Assembly (NCBI GenBank): GCA_044223665.1
Contig: JBGALT010000009.1
Location: forward strand, 32,289-96,288
Source: JBBSAT01 sp044223665
Lineage (GTDB): Bacteria; Myxococcota_A; Polyangia; Polyangiales; Sandaracinaceae
Direction: 5' to 3'
DNA: 64,000 nucleotides
The notes under the pieces were generated by a model, which made no database searches, was not told the origin of the DNA, and saw nothing but the letters and a program-made list of their open reading frames with translations. Of this stretch, positions 30,101 to 38,693 are shown in pieces; the first letter of the stretch is position 1, and every line of letters begins with the position of its first letter. The position numbers were made by a program, and so were the translations under genes.

Positions 30101-33039
30101 TCGCCGACGGCGATCCGCTCGAGCACGCGGGCGGCCACCGGCTCGACCTCGAGCCCGAGGCGCTGGCTCTCGAGCAGCGCCACGATGCCGGCCTCGAGAT
30201 AGTCGTCGATCCCGCGCGATGCGCTCTCCTCGAGCGCGACGGCGAGCGGCGCCGGCGAGCAGGGCGCGAGGGCCGCCCAGCGCACCGTGGCCGCGAGCGC
30301 ATCGGCGTCGGCCGCGGCCGCGCGGCAGGCGAGCGCGTGCCCTTCGGCCGTCTCACCGAGCAGGCTCCGGATCACGGCCACCGCCGGCGCGCTCGGCGTG
30401 CGCGCGCTCGCGAGCCCGAGGAGCACGAGCGCGGCGCGCGGCTCGTTCGGGTCGGCAGCCAGCGCACGCTCGGCGAGCTCCGAGGCGTGGACCGGATCGG
30501 AAGCGCGCACGACGTCGACGAGCTCGAGCGCGACGCGACACTCCTCCGCCGTCGTGGTCGCGTAGGCGAGGCGCTCGGCGAGGGCGTGCCCGATCCGATC
30601 GGGATCGCGTGAGGCCCGCGCCGCCCTGACCAGGCGGACCCGCGCCTCTTCGCTGCCGGGCTCGATCTTCAGCGCCGTGGCCCATGCCCCGGCCGCCGCC
30701 GCGGGGCCCTGGGCGGCCCGGGCTCGCTCCCGCGCGACCCGCGCCGCGCCGTCTCCCGTCGTCGGGGCGGAGGCCAAGATGCGCTCGACCGCCGCATCGT
30801 CGGCCGAGAGGCGCGCGAGCGCGGCACCGGCGAGCGCGGCGCGGGCATCGCGCGTGGCCACCTGCGCCAGCATCGCGATCACCCCCGAGCGCGCCTCCGG
30901 CAGGCGGCGCCCGTGCCCCACGGCGTCGAAGATCGCGCCCGGAGGAACCGTTCCGCCGCGCCCGAGCTCGCCGAGCGCACGCATCACGCGCTTCTCTTCT
31001 TCGGCGATCTCGGCCTCGACGGTGGTCGGCGCCGCCAGGCCCTTCGTCGACATCGCCCACGCGAGCCGGCCCGGCTGCTTGGTTCCCGCGCGCCGGGTGA
31101 GCTCGTCGAGCAGCGCGTTCCGGGTCTCGCGCGTGCGCGCGCGGCGCGCCGCTTCCTCGAGCCCGTCGAACGCCTCCGGGTCGCCCTGCTCCGCCATGCG
31201 CGAGAGCTCGCTCGCGGCCCGCCCCGAGCTCTCGGCGGCCATGCGCACCAGCACGGCGATGCCCGTCGCGCGGGCCTCGTCCGACTCGATCGCGAGCCAA
31301 GCGCGCGCCGCACGCAGTCCCCATTCCTCGGCCTCGCTGCCGGCCGACTCGGCGATGGCCTCGAGCACCAGCGCTCGCTCGACCAGGCGCCCGGCCTGCT
31401 CGAGATCGGCGTCGAGCGGCTCGTAGAGCAGGTCGAACTCCGGCTCCTCCGCGAACGCCGCGAGGAGCAGATCCGCCGCCAGCGAGGGCCGGCCCGCCAG
31501 CTCGGCGCGCTCGGCCGTCGAGAGGAGCCCGCGGCGCCGTGCGTCGGCATCGGGGAAGCTCAGGGCGGCGCGCGCCCGCACGGCGAGGGCGGCGTCGGTG
31601 AAGCCCAGCTCGGTGAGCGAGGTCGCGAACGCGTCGGCAATCCGCTCGCCCGGCGCGAGGAAGTAGGCCGACCCGAGGAGCGCGTGCGCGAGCGTGGGAT
31701 CCGTGGCCCGCGTGGCGATCGCGGCCTCGATCCAGTCGGCGACCGCATCTTCGTAGAGGCCGGCGTCGGCCTCGAGCTGACCGGAGAGGACGCGCGGCAT
31801 CGGATCGTGCTCGCCGAGCGTCGTCGCCGCACGCGCCGCCGCGAGGGCATCGCCCACGCGCCCGATCCGTCGCGCGAGGCGCGCGTAGGAGAGCAGCGCT
31901 TGGCGGCGTCCGTCGGCGTCGGTGCGCGTCGCGACGGCCGCGCGGCCGTAGGCGAGCGCGAGATCGATCTGCTGGGTCGCGGCGCAGAGCTCGCTCGTCA
32001 TCGCGAGCAGCTCGCCGTCCTGCGGCGTCGCCGCGACGGCCTCGCGGTAGCAGCGCAGCTGCTCTTCGATGCTTCCGCAGCGGGCACGGAGCGCGTCGCC
32101 GAGCGCGCGCCAGGCCGCCGCGCGATCGGCCGGCGCAGCGCCCTTCTGCTCGAGGGCCGCGATGCGACGCTCGAGCGGCGCGAAGGGATCGTCGAGCGGC
32201 TTGCCGCGCTGCGGGAGCGAGGGAAGCGGCGGCGGGACGATCTCTTCGTCGAAGGCCCGCGTGGCCCCGGGCGCGAGGCGCAGCTCCGGCGCCTTGCGGG
32301 GCGGCAACGACGATCGCTCGGCGTCGCTGCCCGGCGGCGCGAGCGAGAGGCGCGAGGCCGGCGCCGGGATGCTGGTCTTCGAGGCCGAGATGCGGACGAT
32401 GCCTGCCCGCACGAGCGCCGCCACGCGCGAGGGCGCCGACGGTGTCGACGAGAGCACCTGCCCGACGCGCATCGACGCCGCTTCGGCGACCGGCCCGAGG
32501 CCCGCCCACTTGCGGGCGCGCGCCGCGAGCGCTCCCTCGGTCCACTCGAGCATCTGGCCGGCGCGCTTGCCGACCTCTTCTGCCTCGCCGTCGGCCGCGC
32601 GTCGCTCGAGCGCGTCCATCAACAAGGTGAAGAAGCCGACCTCGATCGCGGACGGACGCGAGGGCGCCGGGCGCAGCGCAGGGACCGGCTCGCCCGCCGC
32701 ATCGGCCTGCGCCAGCGCGTGCACGAGTCGATCGAGCCAGACGGTCCGGATCGCGTCCTCGAGCGCGTCGGCCGAGACGCCCGGCAGGTTCTCCGGGACG
32801 ACGTCGGGGTCGGGGCACGTGGCCAGGAGCTTGGCGACGTCCGCGTCGCCGATCTTGCCCATCGCGCGCAAGAGCTCGACGAGGCTGGCGTCGCTCGGAG
32901 CGCGCGTCACCTCGACGACCTTGCCGCGCCGAAGGACGATGCGCCGGCCCCCGAAGTCGACGCTTCCATCCGCGCCGCGCTCTTCGAGAGCGAGCAGTGC
33001 CACCGCGATCGGCCCGGGCGACGGAGCCCAAGCGTTCAT
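27184..33039 (-). CDS. Giant TPR-repeat protein with DUF4388/PatA-like N-terminus
   Basis: At 1951 residues this is the largest gene in the window. The first ~80 residues (GSVDFGGRRIVLRRGKVVEV) resemble the DUF4388/PatA N-terminal domain common in Myxococcota signalling proteins. Residues 200-380 hold a Pro/Ser-rich spacer. The rest, to about 1480, is built of Ala-rich helical pairs with TPR character (for example AAWRALGDALRARCGSIEEQLRCYREAV). A second Pro/Ala-rich disordered region is near 1520-1610, and a compact C-terminal domain of about 340 residues follows. It has no signal peptide. It probably serves as a cytoplasmic scaffold. ATG 33039 lacks a Shine-Dalgarno but has TATCGT 9 nt upstream. 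Confidence 0.85.
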   Translation of the reverse strand: MNAWAPSPGPIAVALLALEERGADGSVDFGGRRIVLRRGKVVEVTRAPSDASLVELLRAMGKIGDADVAKLLATCPDPDVVPENLPGVSADALEDAIRTVWLDRLVHALAQADAAGEPVPALRPAPSRPSAIEVGFFTLLMDALERRAADGEAEEVGKRAGQMLEWTEGALAARARKWAGLGPVAEAASMRVGQVLSSTPSAPSRVAALVRAGIVRISASKTSIPAPASRLSLAPPGSDAERSSLPPRKAPELRLAPGATRAFDEEIVPPPLPSLPQRGKPLDDPFAPLERRIAALEQKGAAPADRAAAWRALGDALRARCGSIEEQLRCYREAVAATPQDGELLAMTSELCAATQQIDLALAYGRAAVATRTDADGRRQALLSYARLARRIGRVGDALAAARAATTLGEHDPMPRVLSGQLEADAGLYEDAVADWIEAAIATRATDPTLAHALLGSAYFLAPGERIADAFATSLTELGFTDAALAVRARAALSFPDADARRRGLLSTAERAELAGRPSLAADLLLAAFAEEPEFDLLYEPLDADLEQAGRLVERALVLEAIAESAGSEAEEWGLRAARAWLAIESDEARATGIAVLVRMAAESSGRAASELSRMAEQGDPEAFDGLEEAARRARTRETRNALLDELTRRAGTKQPGRLAWAMSTKGLAAPTTVEAEIAEEEKRVMRALGELGRGGTVPPGAIFDAVGHGRRLPEARSGVIAMLAQVATRDARAALAGAALARLSADDAAVERILASAPTTGDGAARVARERARAAQGPAAAAGAWATALKIEPGSEEARVRLVRAARASRDPDRIGHALAERLAYATTTAEECRVALELVDVVRASDPVHASELAERALAADPNEPRAALVLLGLASARTPSAPAVAVIRSLLGETAEGHALACRAAAADADALAATVRWAALAPCSPAPLAVALEESASRGIDDYLEAGIVALLESQRLGLEVEPVAARVLERIAVGDRLERSSELALRAATRLGAAGPRLATLARELAERTGNPKRVRDARELSLAVASREERVVLLGQLAEHHHKGGDTPSEMRALLRLLAVQPRDGASVDRLAAIHAEAGNHEQMLAALALRTDEGASAVERAIGMLSLAKANLEVVRDERRAEEFLAAAIEPPEAEESDPQWLERITTVALGLVSLGRGARAIDLLETQAAPDRMGAHKLVERAVDIALRELRDRDRALAVLQAELARRHALRGRLLLMFEQLTLDRRDVALAERVYGALIDGAMGESGRRALRYRRARWLEKAGSGRAALAAYVEACEHASSTGAIASAVERLARELGDLESLTQGLMALSRAAPHPVLSERLVRRAARVMLEEMARPERAFDVLFASWKESFSADVEDDLARAATATEEVDAERGASAFAGIFEVLRARADEAWTGEEKGRLLRKLARVHRARGDLAQAEAVAREAIAAQRADDPDEMALAGALVELGTWLERTKPGDARTLVTEALGLHPESEDGKALAARLAAAAQASSAPASVRPPARAGGSDVVTSARRASGTSTPRASAPPPPSAPTPAVAAPSAVPAAAVAAPSSSGARFVPVDEADADAGTEEPSQRVSLLDLYRPMSSPPPQRSPIALPEVEPTKTEIDLILERAGAASRALESEAACALLRSALVLDPGRPDIAERLAREAEASGRDGERLLALGAVATGQRAIGGWDVSPQAARGALAAELVHPAHAPVLGVLRRVYESCQPLFRMQLAQLGVVGTDRVGSRGASPVARALLAAIELFGWEEPHLFVSRQSIVTELVRTQPPALVIGMDLPRNERELRFVIGRGLTLARPENVLVASLPPAEGATLLAAIRAAFGPADGTRVSREAAALASELWRMLSPARQRDVRELLANAWDTLDYPSVRASIEGGAARAGLLLAGDVGAALRGLALVSEPRVTLSDGQPCLTLARTHGPAADLVRFAFGDALVDAVRVLR

Positions 33040-33048
33040 GTGGGGGCA

Positions 33049-33054
33049 ACGATA
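33049..33054 (-). promoter_or_regulatory. TATCGT -10-like hexamer, leaderless-type
   Basis: Ends 9 nt before the ATG at 33039 on the minus strand. Confidence 0.4.
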
Positions 33055-33133
33055 CCAGGAAGGCGCGGCCCATCGCGAAATTGCCAGCAAGAGCGCTCGC
33101 GCCCCGGCCGGCGGGCCGGCCGCCGCGGCTCGC

Positions 33134-33718
33134 TCACTCGCGCCACGCGAAGCGCGTCTCGCAGCAGGAATCGCCCCGCGAGACGCACCGGTCCCGGTGC
33201 ACCACCACCTCGCGCATGCCCATCGTCTCGAGGATTGCCGCCGTGTTCTCGGCGAGCAGCTCGCAGAGCAGCGGACCATGCCCGCTCCAGCGCTCGGTGC
33301 GCGAGAGGAAGCTCGTCTCGGTCGGCATCGTCACGGTGCGCTTTCCGTCGTCGCACACGAGGTTCCAGAGGCGCTGGATGTTCGACGCGAGCATCCGCGG
33401 CGTGGCGATCTTCTCGAGCGCGAGCCGATACACGCCCCGGGCCACGGCACGAACGGCAGCGTGCGCCGCTTCGCGCATCGCCGGCGCACGCGCATCGGGC
33501 GTGAGCCCACCGAAGACCCCTTTCAGGAGCGCGTGGACGAGCGGAGCGGGATACCAGGTCGTCGCGAGCGTCCCGAGCGCGTCGGCCTGCGGGTCGACCA
33601 GTGCGCGCAGCTCGGCGGGCAGCGTCGCCACCGTCGCCTGCAGGCGCTCGCGCCCTCCGTTGCGCTGCGACCAGCGCAGGATCTCACGGATGGTCGTGCC
33701 TTTGATCTTCCCGGTCAC
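33134..33718 (-). CDS. Myxobacterial-type hypothetical protein (DUF2378/TIGR02265-like)
   Basis: The 194-residue protein begins VTGKIKGTTIREILRW from GTG 33718. It is mainly helical, with a WYPAPLVHALLKGVFGG segment and a C-terminus reading CVSRGDSCCETRFAW. The general build, with an RxxxNxxRxW-like middle and a Cys/Gly/Asp tail, resembles the myxobacterial paralogous family TIGR02265 and V4R/heme-NO-binding-like folds; this is a weak match. An ATG at 33754 in the same frame lies inside a repeat fragment and was not chosen for that reason. Confidence 0.6.
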   Translation of the reverse strand: MTGKIKGTTIREILRWSQRNGGRERLQATVATLPAELRALVDPQADALGTLATTWYPAPLVHALLKGVFGGLTPDARAPAMREAAHAAVRAVARGVYRLALEKIATPRMLASNIQRLWNLVCDDGKRTVTMPTETSFLSRTERWSGHGPLLCELLAENTAAILETMGMREVVVHRDRCVSRGDSCCETRFAWRE

Positions 33719-33746
33719 GAGGGCGCCTTCCGCCGAGCCCGCGCAA

Positions 33747-33783
33747 GGGCCCATGTCGCCAGGTCGCGTCCTCGCGGACGCAA
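33747..33783 (-). repeat. Fragment of the hairpin-forming dispersed repeat, copy 3
   Basis: About 37 bp matching the TTGCGTCCGCGAGGACGC end and adjoining CCTGGCGACATGGGCC of the copies at 8672-8827 and 21075-21232. The remainder of the element is missing. Confidence 0.75.
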
Positions 33784-33800
33784 TTGCGAGCGAGCCGCGA

Positions 33801-34664
33801 TCACGGCGCGAACGTCACCTCGACCTCGACGGTCGCCGGCCCGCTGGCGGGGGTGCGCGGTGCGCGGGCGAGACGCTGCTCGACGCAGGTGCCGGCGTCC
33901 GGGGCCAGGACCGTGCTGTCGCGGGTGTGGGCGGCGAGCGGCTGCCCGGCCGTCATCGTGACGTCGAAGTGCAGGACCCCGCCCGGCGAGCGTCCCCGGC
34001 GCGAGGAGTGACGGCGACAGTCGCGCATGCCGGGCATCTGCGAGCTGACCACGCGATAGGCCTCGGCCACGAGCTCGTCGCTCACGCCCTCGGCGCCGCG
34101 CACCACGAATCGAACGTCGCCCGCGGCGCTGGTCGCGACCCCTCGGCCCGCCTCGTGGGCGACGGGCACCTCTTCTCCGGCGGCTGCGCGCGCCGCGGAC
34201 ACGGCCGTGCCCTCGGCCGCCGTATTGTCGAGGGTCAGGACGGCGACCACCGCGGCCGGACGCGAGATGTCGGCCGTCGCGATGTGCGAGAGCGCGTCGC
34301 GCGCGCAGGTGAGCATCTCGTCGTCGTGCACGCCGTCGTCGGTGACGGTGATGGTCGGCCCGCCGGTGCCTTCCGCGAGCGAGATCTGCATGCGCAGCAC
34401 CCCGGTGACCGTCGGGCGACGCGCGACCACCGTGTGGTAGCAGCCGCGAACCGTCGCCATCTGCGCCTGGACCGCGCGGCCCATGGCCTGGACGCGCGTC
34501 GCGCTCGTGGATCCCACCGGCTCGAGCGAGAGCGAGATGCCCGTGTGGGTGGTGATGTGCGCGCTCCCCTGCTCCATCCCGGATCGCGCCACGCCATCCT
34601 GGGCGAGCGCGCCCGCGGGCGCGAGGAGCACGAGCGAGGCCAGGATCCAGAGGGGCGTCCGCAT
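33801..34664 (-). CDS. Exported protein with two AgmX-type domains
   Basis: The 287-residue protein has a cleavable signal peptide (MRTPLWILASLVLLAPAG, cleavage probably after ALA). Two related modules follow, each with a Cys and a conserved TGVLRMQISL or GGVLHFDVTM strand and a second Cys about 50 residues on: near CYHTVVARRPTVTGVLRM and MRDCRRHSSRRG. This pattern resembles the AgmX/PglI C-terminal domain of myxobacterial motility and envelope proteins, where the Cys pair may form a disulfide. It is probably periplasmic. The start has TACCAT 6 nt upstream and no Shine-Dalgarno. Confidence 0.75.
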   Translation of the reverse strand: MRTPLWILASLVLLAPAGALAQDGVARSGMEQGSAHITTHTGISLSLEPVGSTSATRVQAMGRAVQAQMATVRGCYHTVVARRPTVTGVLRMQISLAEGTGGPTITVTDDGVHDDEMLTCARDALSHIATADISRPAAVVAVLTLDNTAAEGTAVSAARAAAGEEVPVAHEAGRGVATSAAGDVRFVVRGAEGVSDELVAEAYRVVSSQMPGMRDCRRHSSRRGRSPGGVLHFDVTMTAGQPLAAHTRDSTVLAPDAGTCVEQRLARAPRTPASGPATVEVEVTFAP

Positions 34665-34670
34665 CCGGAC

Positions 34671-34676
34671 ATGGTA
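34671..34676 (-). promoter_or_regulatory. TACCAT -10-like hexamer, leaderless-type
   Basis: Ends 6 nt before the ATG at 34664 on the minus strand. Confidence 0.45.
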
Positions 34677-34751
34677 GCGCGCCCGCTCTCGCGTGGGATC
34701 CGAGGCGCGCGTGGCGAGCGGTCTCGGGCGGCGTCGGTCCCGTCGTGGTAC

Positions 34752-35417
34752 ATGCGCTCCATGCGATCGACCCTCCTCCGCGTCCTCGCCGCCGCCGCGC
34801 TCGGCGTGGCGCTGCTGCCGGCCGGCGCATCGGCGCAGGATGCCGCATCGCCCCAGGACGCCGCATCGCCCCAGGACGAGGGGCGCGGGGCGACGCCCAC
34901 GATCCAGGACGACGACGAGGCGCTGGGGTCGGACCAGGCGGCGCGCGACGCCTTCGACGCCGGGCGCGCGGCGTTCGATCAGGGGCACTTCGAGGACGCC
35001 CTCACGGGCTTCCGCCGTGCCTACCGCCTCTCGGGGCGCGCCGAGCTGCTGTTCAACATCGGCCTGGTCCAGGATCGTCTCCGCCAGGACCGCGACGCGC
35101 TGGAGTCGTATCACAGCTACCTCGACGCCCTGCCGCAGGCCGGGAACCGCGCGACCGTGGAAGAGCGCATCCGCGTCCTGCAAGAGGAGGTCGACCGCGA
35201 CGACGCCTTGGCCGCCGCGCTGCGCGAGCAGGACACGCGCTCCGAGGAGCACGGCGACGACGTGCTCACGAGCCCGATCCTCTGGGTGATCGTCGGCGTC
35301 GTGGTGGTCGGCGCGGGCGTGGGCATCGGCGTCGGCGTGGCGCTCTCCCAAGATCCCGGCACCGCGATGGCGGTACCGGGCCCGAGCGGCGTGGTCGTGT
35401 CCGCGCTGTCGTTCTGA
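34752..35417 (+). CDS. Exported TPR protein with C-terminal membrane helix
   Basis: The 221-residue protein has a signal peptide (LLRVLAAAALGVALLPAGASAQ), then a short 18-base tandem repeat giving DAASPQ twice, then two to three TPR-like units (AFDAGRAAFDQGHFEDALTG, ELLFNIGLVQDRLRQDRDAL). A glycine-rich hydrophobic segment near 170-195 (ILWVIVGVVVVGAGVGIGVG) would anchor it in the inner membrane with the TPRs in the periplasm. This layout is common in Myxococcota. An in-frame ATG at 34761 is an equally good start. It lies just before era but is not obviously linked to it. Confidence 0.8.
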   Translation: MRSMRSTLLRVLAAAALGVALLPAGASAQDAASPQDAASPQDEGRGATPTIQDDDEALGSDQAARDAFDAGRAAFDQGHFEDALTGFRRAYRLSGRAELLFNIGLVQDRLRQDRDALESYHSYLDALPQAGNRATVEERIRVLQEEVDRDDALAAALREQDTRSEEHGDDVLTSPILWVIVGVVVVGAGVGIGVGVALSQDPGTAMAVPGPSGVVVSALSF

Positions 35418-35454
35418 GGATGATCGAGCCGGATCCCGAGCGCGACGAGAGACG

Positions 35455-36402
35455 ATGACCCGAGCCACCAAGAAGTCTTCACCGCGCGACGTGCGCGCGG
35501 GACGTGTCGCGATCGTGGGCCGGCCCAACGCCGGCAAGTCCACCCTCCTCAACGCCCTCGTCGGGCAGAAGCTCGCGATCGTCTCGCCCAAGCCGGGCAC
35601 GACGCGCAGCGTTCTGCTCGGCGTCGCCGATCACACGAGCGAGGAGCGCGAGCGCACCCAGATCGCGTTCCTCGACACGCCGGGGCTCGAGGCACCGAAG
35701 AGCACGCTCGGCCGCACGCTCGTGGAGGCCGCCCAGGGCGCGCTCGAGGAGGTGGACGCAGTCCTCGTGCTCGCCGACGCCGAGGCCGCGGCGCGCGCCG
35801 GCGCGCTCGCACCGGCCGACGTCCGCGTGCTCGAGACGGCGCGCAAGTCGGGCAAGCCGATCGTCCTCGCGCTGAACAAGGTCGACCGCGTGCGGGACAA
35901 GCGGACGCTGCTTCCGCTCCTCGAGAAGCTCGGGCGTGGCGGCATCGCCGACGTGGTGCCGCTCTCCGCCCTTCGCCAGGACGGAATCGAGCGGCTCTTC
36001 GCCGCGCTGCGCCCTCACCTGGGCACGGCGCTCCTCTACGACGACGACACGATCACCGACCGCAGCGAGCGCTTCTTCTGCGCGGAGCTGCTGCGCGAAG
36101 CGATCCTGCGCAACGTGCAGAAGGAAGTGCCGCACGGCGCCGCGGTCCGCATCGACGCGTGGACGGAGGAAGGCGGCCTCGTGCGCGTCGCCGCCACCAT
36201 CGTGCTCACCAAGGAGTCGCACAAGGGCATCGTGATCGGCGCGCGCGGCTCGATGCTGAAGACGATCGGCCAGGAGGCGCGCCTCGAGATGGAGCGCTTC
36301 CTCGATCGGCGGGTGTTCCTCGAGACGTTCGTGCGCGTGGAGCCGGGCTGGACCGAGAACGCGAGCAAGGTGCGCGCGCTCGCGATGGGCCAAGAGAACT
36401 GA
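35455..36402 (+). CDS. era: GTPase Era
   Basis: The 315-residue protein matches Era, an essential GTPase that binds the 3' end of 16S rRNA during 30S assembly. The G motifs are visible: G1 GRPNAGKST, G2 with PGTTR, G3 DTPG and G4 NKVD. The C-terminal KH domain carries VLTKESHKGIVIGARGSMLKTIG near residues 245-270, typical of Era. The start at 35455 overlaps no gene; an 18-residue basic extension precedes G1. It lies near der, another ribosome-assembly GTPase. Confidence 0.97.
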   Translation: MTRATKKSSPRDVRAGRVAIVGRPNAGKSTLLNALVGQKLAIVSPKPGTTRSVLLGVADHTSEERERTQIAFLDTPGLEAPKSTLGRTLVEAAQGALEEVDAVLVLADAEAAARAGALAPADVRVLETARKSGKPIVLALNKVDRVRDKRTLLPLLEKLGRGGIADVVPLSALRQDGIERLFAALRPHLGTALLYDDDTITDRSERFFCAELLREAILRNVQKEVPHGAAVRIDAWTEEGGLVRVAATIVLTKESHKGIVIGARGSMLKTIGQEARLEMERFLDRRVFLETFVRVEPGWTENASKVRALAMGQEN

Positions 36403-36531
36403 AGCAAGCCCGCGCGCGTCGCGCCGGGGCTCGGGTGCGCCGGCACGACGCGACGCCGTTGCGGCGGCGGAACGCTCTGTCCCGAAAATCGGGGCTGATG
36501 GAACGCTCCCGCCCGTCGTACAGACGCGGCC

Positions 36532-37026
36532 ATGCGCAAGCTCTCGTTCGTGTTGGTCCTCGCTCTCTTCGGCTGCGGCGGCGGCTCGTCCTCGTCCACC
36601 AGCGGCTCCTCCGGCGGGAGCGACACGTCGGGCGGCGACACCGCCACGACCACCTGGCCCGCCTACGCAGACATGACGCCCGAGCAGCGCGGTCACTACA
36701 TGGCCGAGGTCGTGGTGCCCACGATGCGCCCGATCTTCCAGGAGCGCGACGCCACGCGCTACGCCGACTTCGGATGCGCCACCTGTCACGGCGCGAACGC
36801 GCACGACGTCCAGTTCCGGATGCCGAACGGCGTCCACCCCCTCTCGCACGCCGACATCATGGCGACGTTCCAGTCGAGCGAGCCGAGCGCGACGTGGATG
36901 ACGCAGCGGGTGTGGCCGGAGATGGCGCGCCTGGTGGGCGAGCCGCAGTTCGATCCGCAGACCGGCGCCGGCTTCCGCTGCACGAACTGCCACGCCGACG
37001 GCGAGCCGCCGGCCGCCACGCCCTGA
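36532..37026 (+). CDS. Lipoprotein with two CxxCH heme-type motifs
   Basis: The 164-residue protein has a lipoprotein signal ending ALFGC, a Gly/Ser/Thr linker, and a domain with two CxxCH motifs, FGCATCHGANAH near residue 85 and RCTNCHADG near 155. It is therefore probably a small membrane-anchored c-type cytochrome carrying one or two hemes, although no distal Met ligand can be assigned with confidence. It could also be a metal-binding protein. No electron-transfer partner is adjacent. Confidence 0.82.
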   Translation: MRKLSFVLVLALFGCGGGSSSSTSGSSGGSDTSGGDTATTTWPAYADMTPEQRGHYMAEVVVPTMRPIFQERDATRYADFGCATCHGANAHDVQFRMPNGVHPLSHADIMATFQSSEPSATWMTQRVWPEMARLVGEPQFDPQTGAGFRCTNCHADGEPPAATP

Positions 37027-37123
37027 GGCTCGGCGTCGGCGCGGCTCTCCCCCGACGGATCGACGCCGCCCTCGCCGCAACGCGCCGTCCGACGTAGTCG
37101 CTCGACGTGCGGGCGGCACACAC

Positions 37124-37129
37124 TACACT
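37124..37129 (+). promoter_or_regulatory. TACACT -10-like hexamer, leaderless-type
   Basis: Ends 9 nt before the GTG start of der at 37139. Confidence 0.45.
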
Positions 37130-37138
37130 CGCCGGCCC

Positions 37139-38560
37139 GTGGCACGCGCGAAGAAGAAGGCAGCCGGCGCAGAGGCGCCCGGAGACGAAGCACCGCGCAA
37201 GCGCCACTCGACCGCGCTGCCGGCCGACGCCGCGCGCGGGGAGCGCCCCGTCGTCGCCATCGTCGGGCGCCCCAACATCGGCAAGAGCACTCTCTTCAAT
37301 CGACTGGTCGGCGAGCGCATCGCGATCGTGGAGGACGTTCCCGGCGTCACGCGCGATCGCCACTACGCCGACGCGGAGCTGGGCGGCCGCGACGTGGTGC
37401 TCGTCGACACCGGCGGCTTCGACCCCGAGAGCGACGATCCGATGCGGGAGGGCATCGCGCGCCACGTCCAGATGGCCCTCGAAGAGGCCGACGTGGTGGT
37501 CGCGATGCTCGACGCGACGAGCCCGCTCATGCCGGCCGACCGCGCGGCGGCCGCGCTCTTGCGCCGGGGCAACGCGAAGGTCGTCTGGGCCGTCAACAAG
37601 GCCGACGACAAGCGCCGCGCCATGGAGGGCCTCGAGCTCTACGAGCTCGGCATGGACGCGCTCTACCCGGTCTCGGCCCTCCACGGGCGCGGCTTGCCCG
37701 AGCTGGAGGACGCGATCGCGGCCGTCCTGCCCGACCGGCGCAGCGGCGGCGCGGCCTTCGACGAGGGCGTCCCGCGGGTCGCCATCATCGGGCGCCCCAA
37801 CGCGGGCAAGAGCTCGCTGACGAACCGGCTGCTCGGCGAGGAGCGGCAGCTCGTCGACGCGCGCCCCGGCACGACGGTCGATCCCATCGACACCCTGCTC
37901 GAGCGCGATGGTAAGCGCTACGTGCTCATCGACACCGCGGGCATCCGCCGCAAGCGCGGGATCGACGAGTCCGTCGAGGCGATCGCGGTGATGAAGGCGA
38001 TTCGCTCGATCGAGCGCGCCGACGTCGTCGTGCTCCTCGTCGACGCCGCCGAGGGCATCGCCGAGCAGGACGCGCGCCTGGCGGGTCTGATCGTCGATCG
38101 CGGTCGCGCGCTCGTCGTCGGCCTCAACAAGGCCGACCTCCTCGACGAGCGCGCGCGCAACGAAGCGATGCGCCTGGCGAACGAGACGCTCTCGTTCGCG
38201 CCGTGGGCGCGCATCGTGATGCTCTCGGCCCGTACGGGCCGCTCCATCGGCAAGCTCCTCGAGGCCGTGGACGCGGCGCGCGCCGAGCACGGCAAGCGCA
38301 TCCCGACCTCGGAGATGAACCGCTTCTTCGAGGAGGTGCTCGCGCACCACCCGCCGCCGACGGCGAAGGGACGCCCCGTGCGCCTCTACTACGTGACGCA
38401 GGCCGAGACGCATCCACCACGCTTCGTGGTGGTGACCAACGAGCCCGACCACGTCCACTTCAGCTACCAGCGATACGTGACCAACGCGATCCGCGAGCGC
38501 TTCGGCTTCGAGGGGACGCCGATTCGCGTGACCTACAAGGCCAAGCAGCGGCGCAGCTGA
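37139..38560 (+). CDS. der: GTPase Der (EngA)
   Basis: The 473-residue protein has the hallmark two G domains in tandem: the first with GRPNIGKST, PGVTRD, DTGG and NKAD, the second with GRPNAGKSS, PGTTVD, DTAGIRRK and NKAD. A C-terminal KH-like domain ends in RVTYKAKQRRS. Der is needed for 50S subunit assembly. The start is GTG 37139 with TACACT 9 nt upstream and no Shine-Dalgarno. The N-terminal 36 residues are basic and unstructured. A hairpin at 38576-38602 follows. Confidence 0.97.
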   Translation: MARAKKKAAGAEAPGDEAPRKRHSTALPADAARGERPVVAIVGRPNIGKSTLFNRLVGERIAIVEDVPGVTRDRHYADAELGGRDVVLVDTGGFDPESDDPMREGIARHVQMALEEADVVVAMLDATSPLMPADRAAAALLRRGNAKVVWAVNKADDKRRAMEGLELYELGMDALYPVSALHGRGLPELEDAIAAVLPDRRSGGAAFDEGVPRVAIIGRPNAGKSSLTNRLLGEERQLVDARPGTTVDPIDTLLERDGKRYVLIDTAGIRRKRGIDESVEAIAVMKAIRSIERADVVVLLVDAAEGIAEQDARLAGLIVDRGRALVVGLNKADLLDERARNEAMRLANETLSFAPWARIVMLSARTGRSIGKLLEAVDAARAEHGKRIPTSEMNRFFEEVLAHHPPPTAKGRPVRLYYVTQAETHPPRFVVVTNEPDHVHFSYQRYVTNAIRERFGFEGTPIRVTYKAKQRRS

Positions 38561-38575
38561 CTGACGGAACGCGAA

Positions 38576-38602
38576 GACCCCCGGCGACGTGCACCGGGGG
38601 TC
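38576..38602 (+). terminator. Probable terminator after der
   Basis: GACCCCCGG and CCGGGGGTC form a perfect 9-base stem with a 9-nt loop, 15 nt after the der stop. No T-run follows on the plus strand. Confidence 0.55.
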
Positions 38603-38643
38603 CGCGCTCGGCTCGCAGCGTGACGAGAGACGCCTCGCGCCGC

Positions 38644-38687
38644 CGAGGAGCCTCGAGACCTCGGTGACCCGAGGCCTCGGCTCCTCG
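38644..38687 (-). terminator. Probable terminator after the Cys-rich lipoprotein gene
   Basis: CGAGGAGCC...GGCTCCTCG outer arms enclose GACCTCGG-TGAC-CCGAGG inner arms, giving a long near-perfect hairpin 6 nt beyond the minus-strand stop at 38694. No T-run is present. Confidence 0.55.
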
Positions 38688-38693
38688 ACGCGA

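Noticed and set aside
27256..30612. Long plus-strand open frame (over 1100 codons) antisense to the giant TPR gene
   Set aside because: High G+C with GC-rich third positions leaves antisense frames open; the translation is Arg/Gly/His-rich with no domain, while the minus strand has clear TPR homology.
33719..33754. ATG at 33754 as start for the DUF2378-like gene
   Set aside because: It falls inside the dispersed repeat fragment; GTG 33718 begins the plausible protein.
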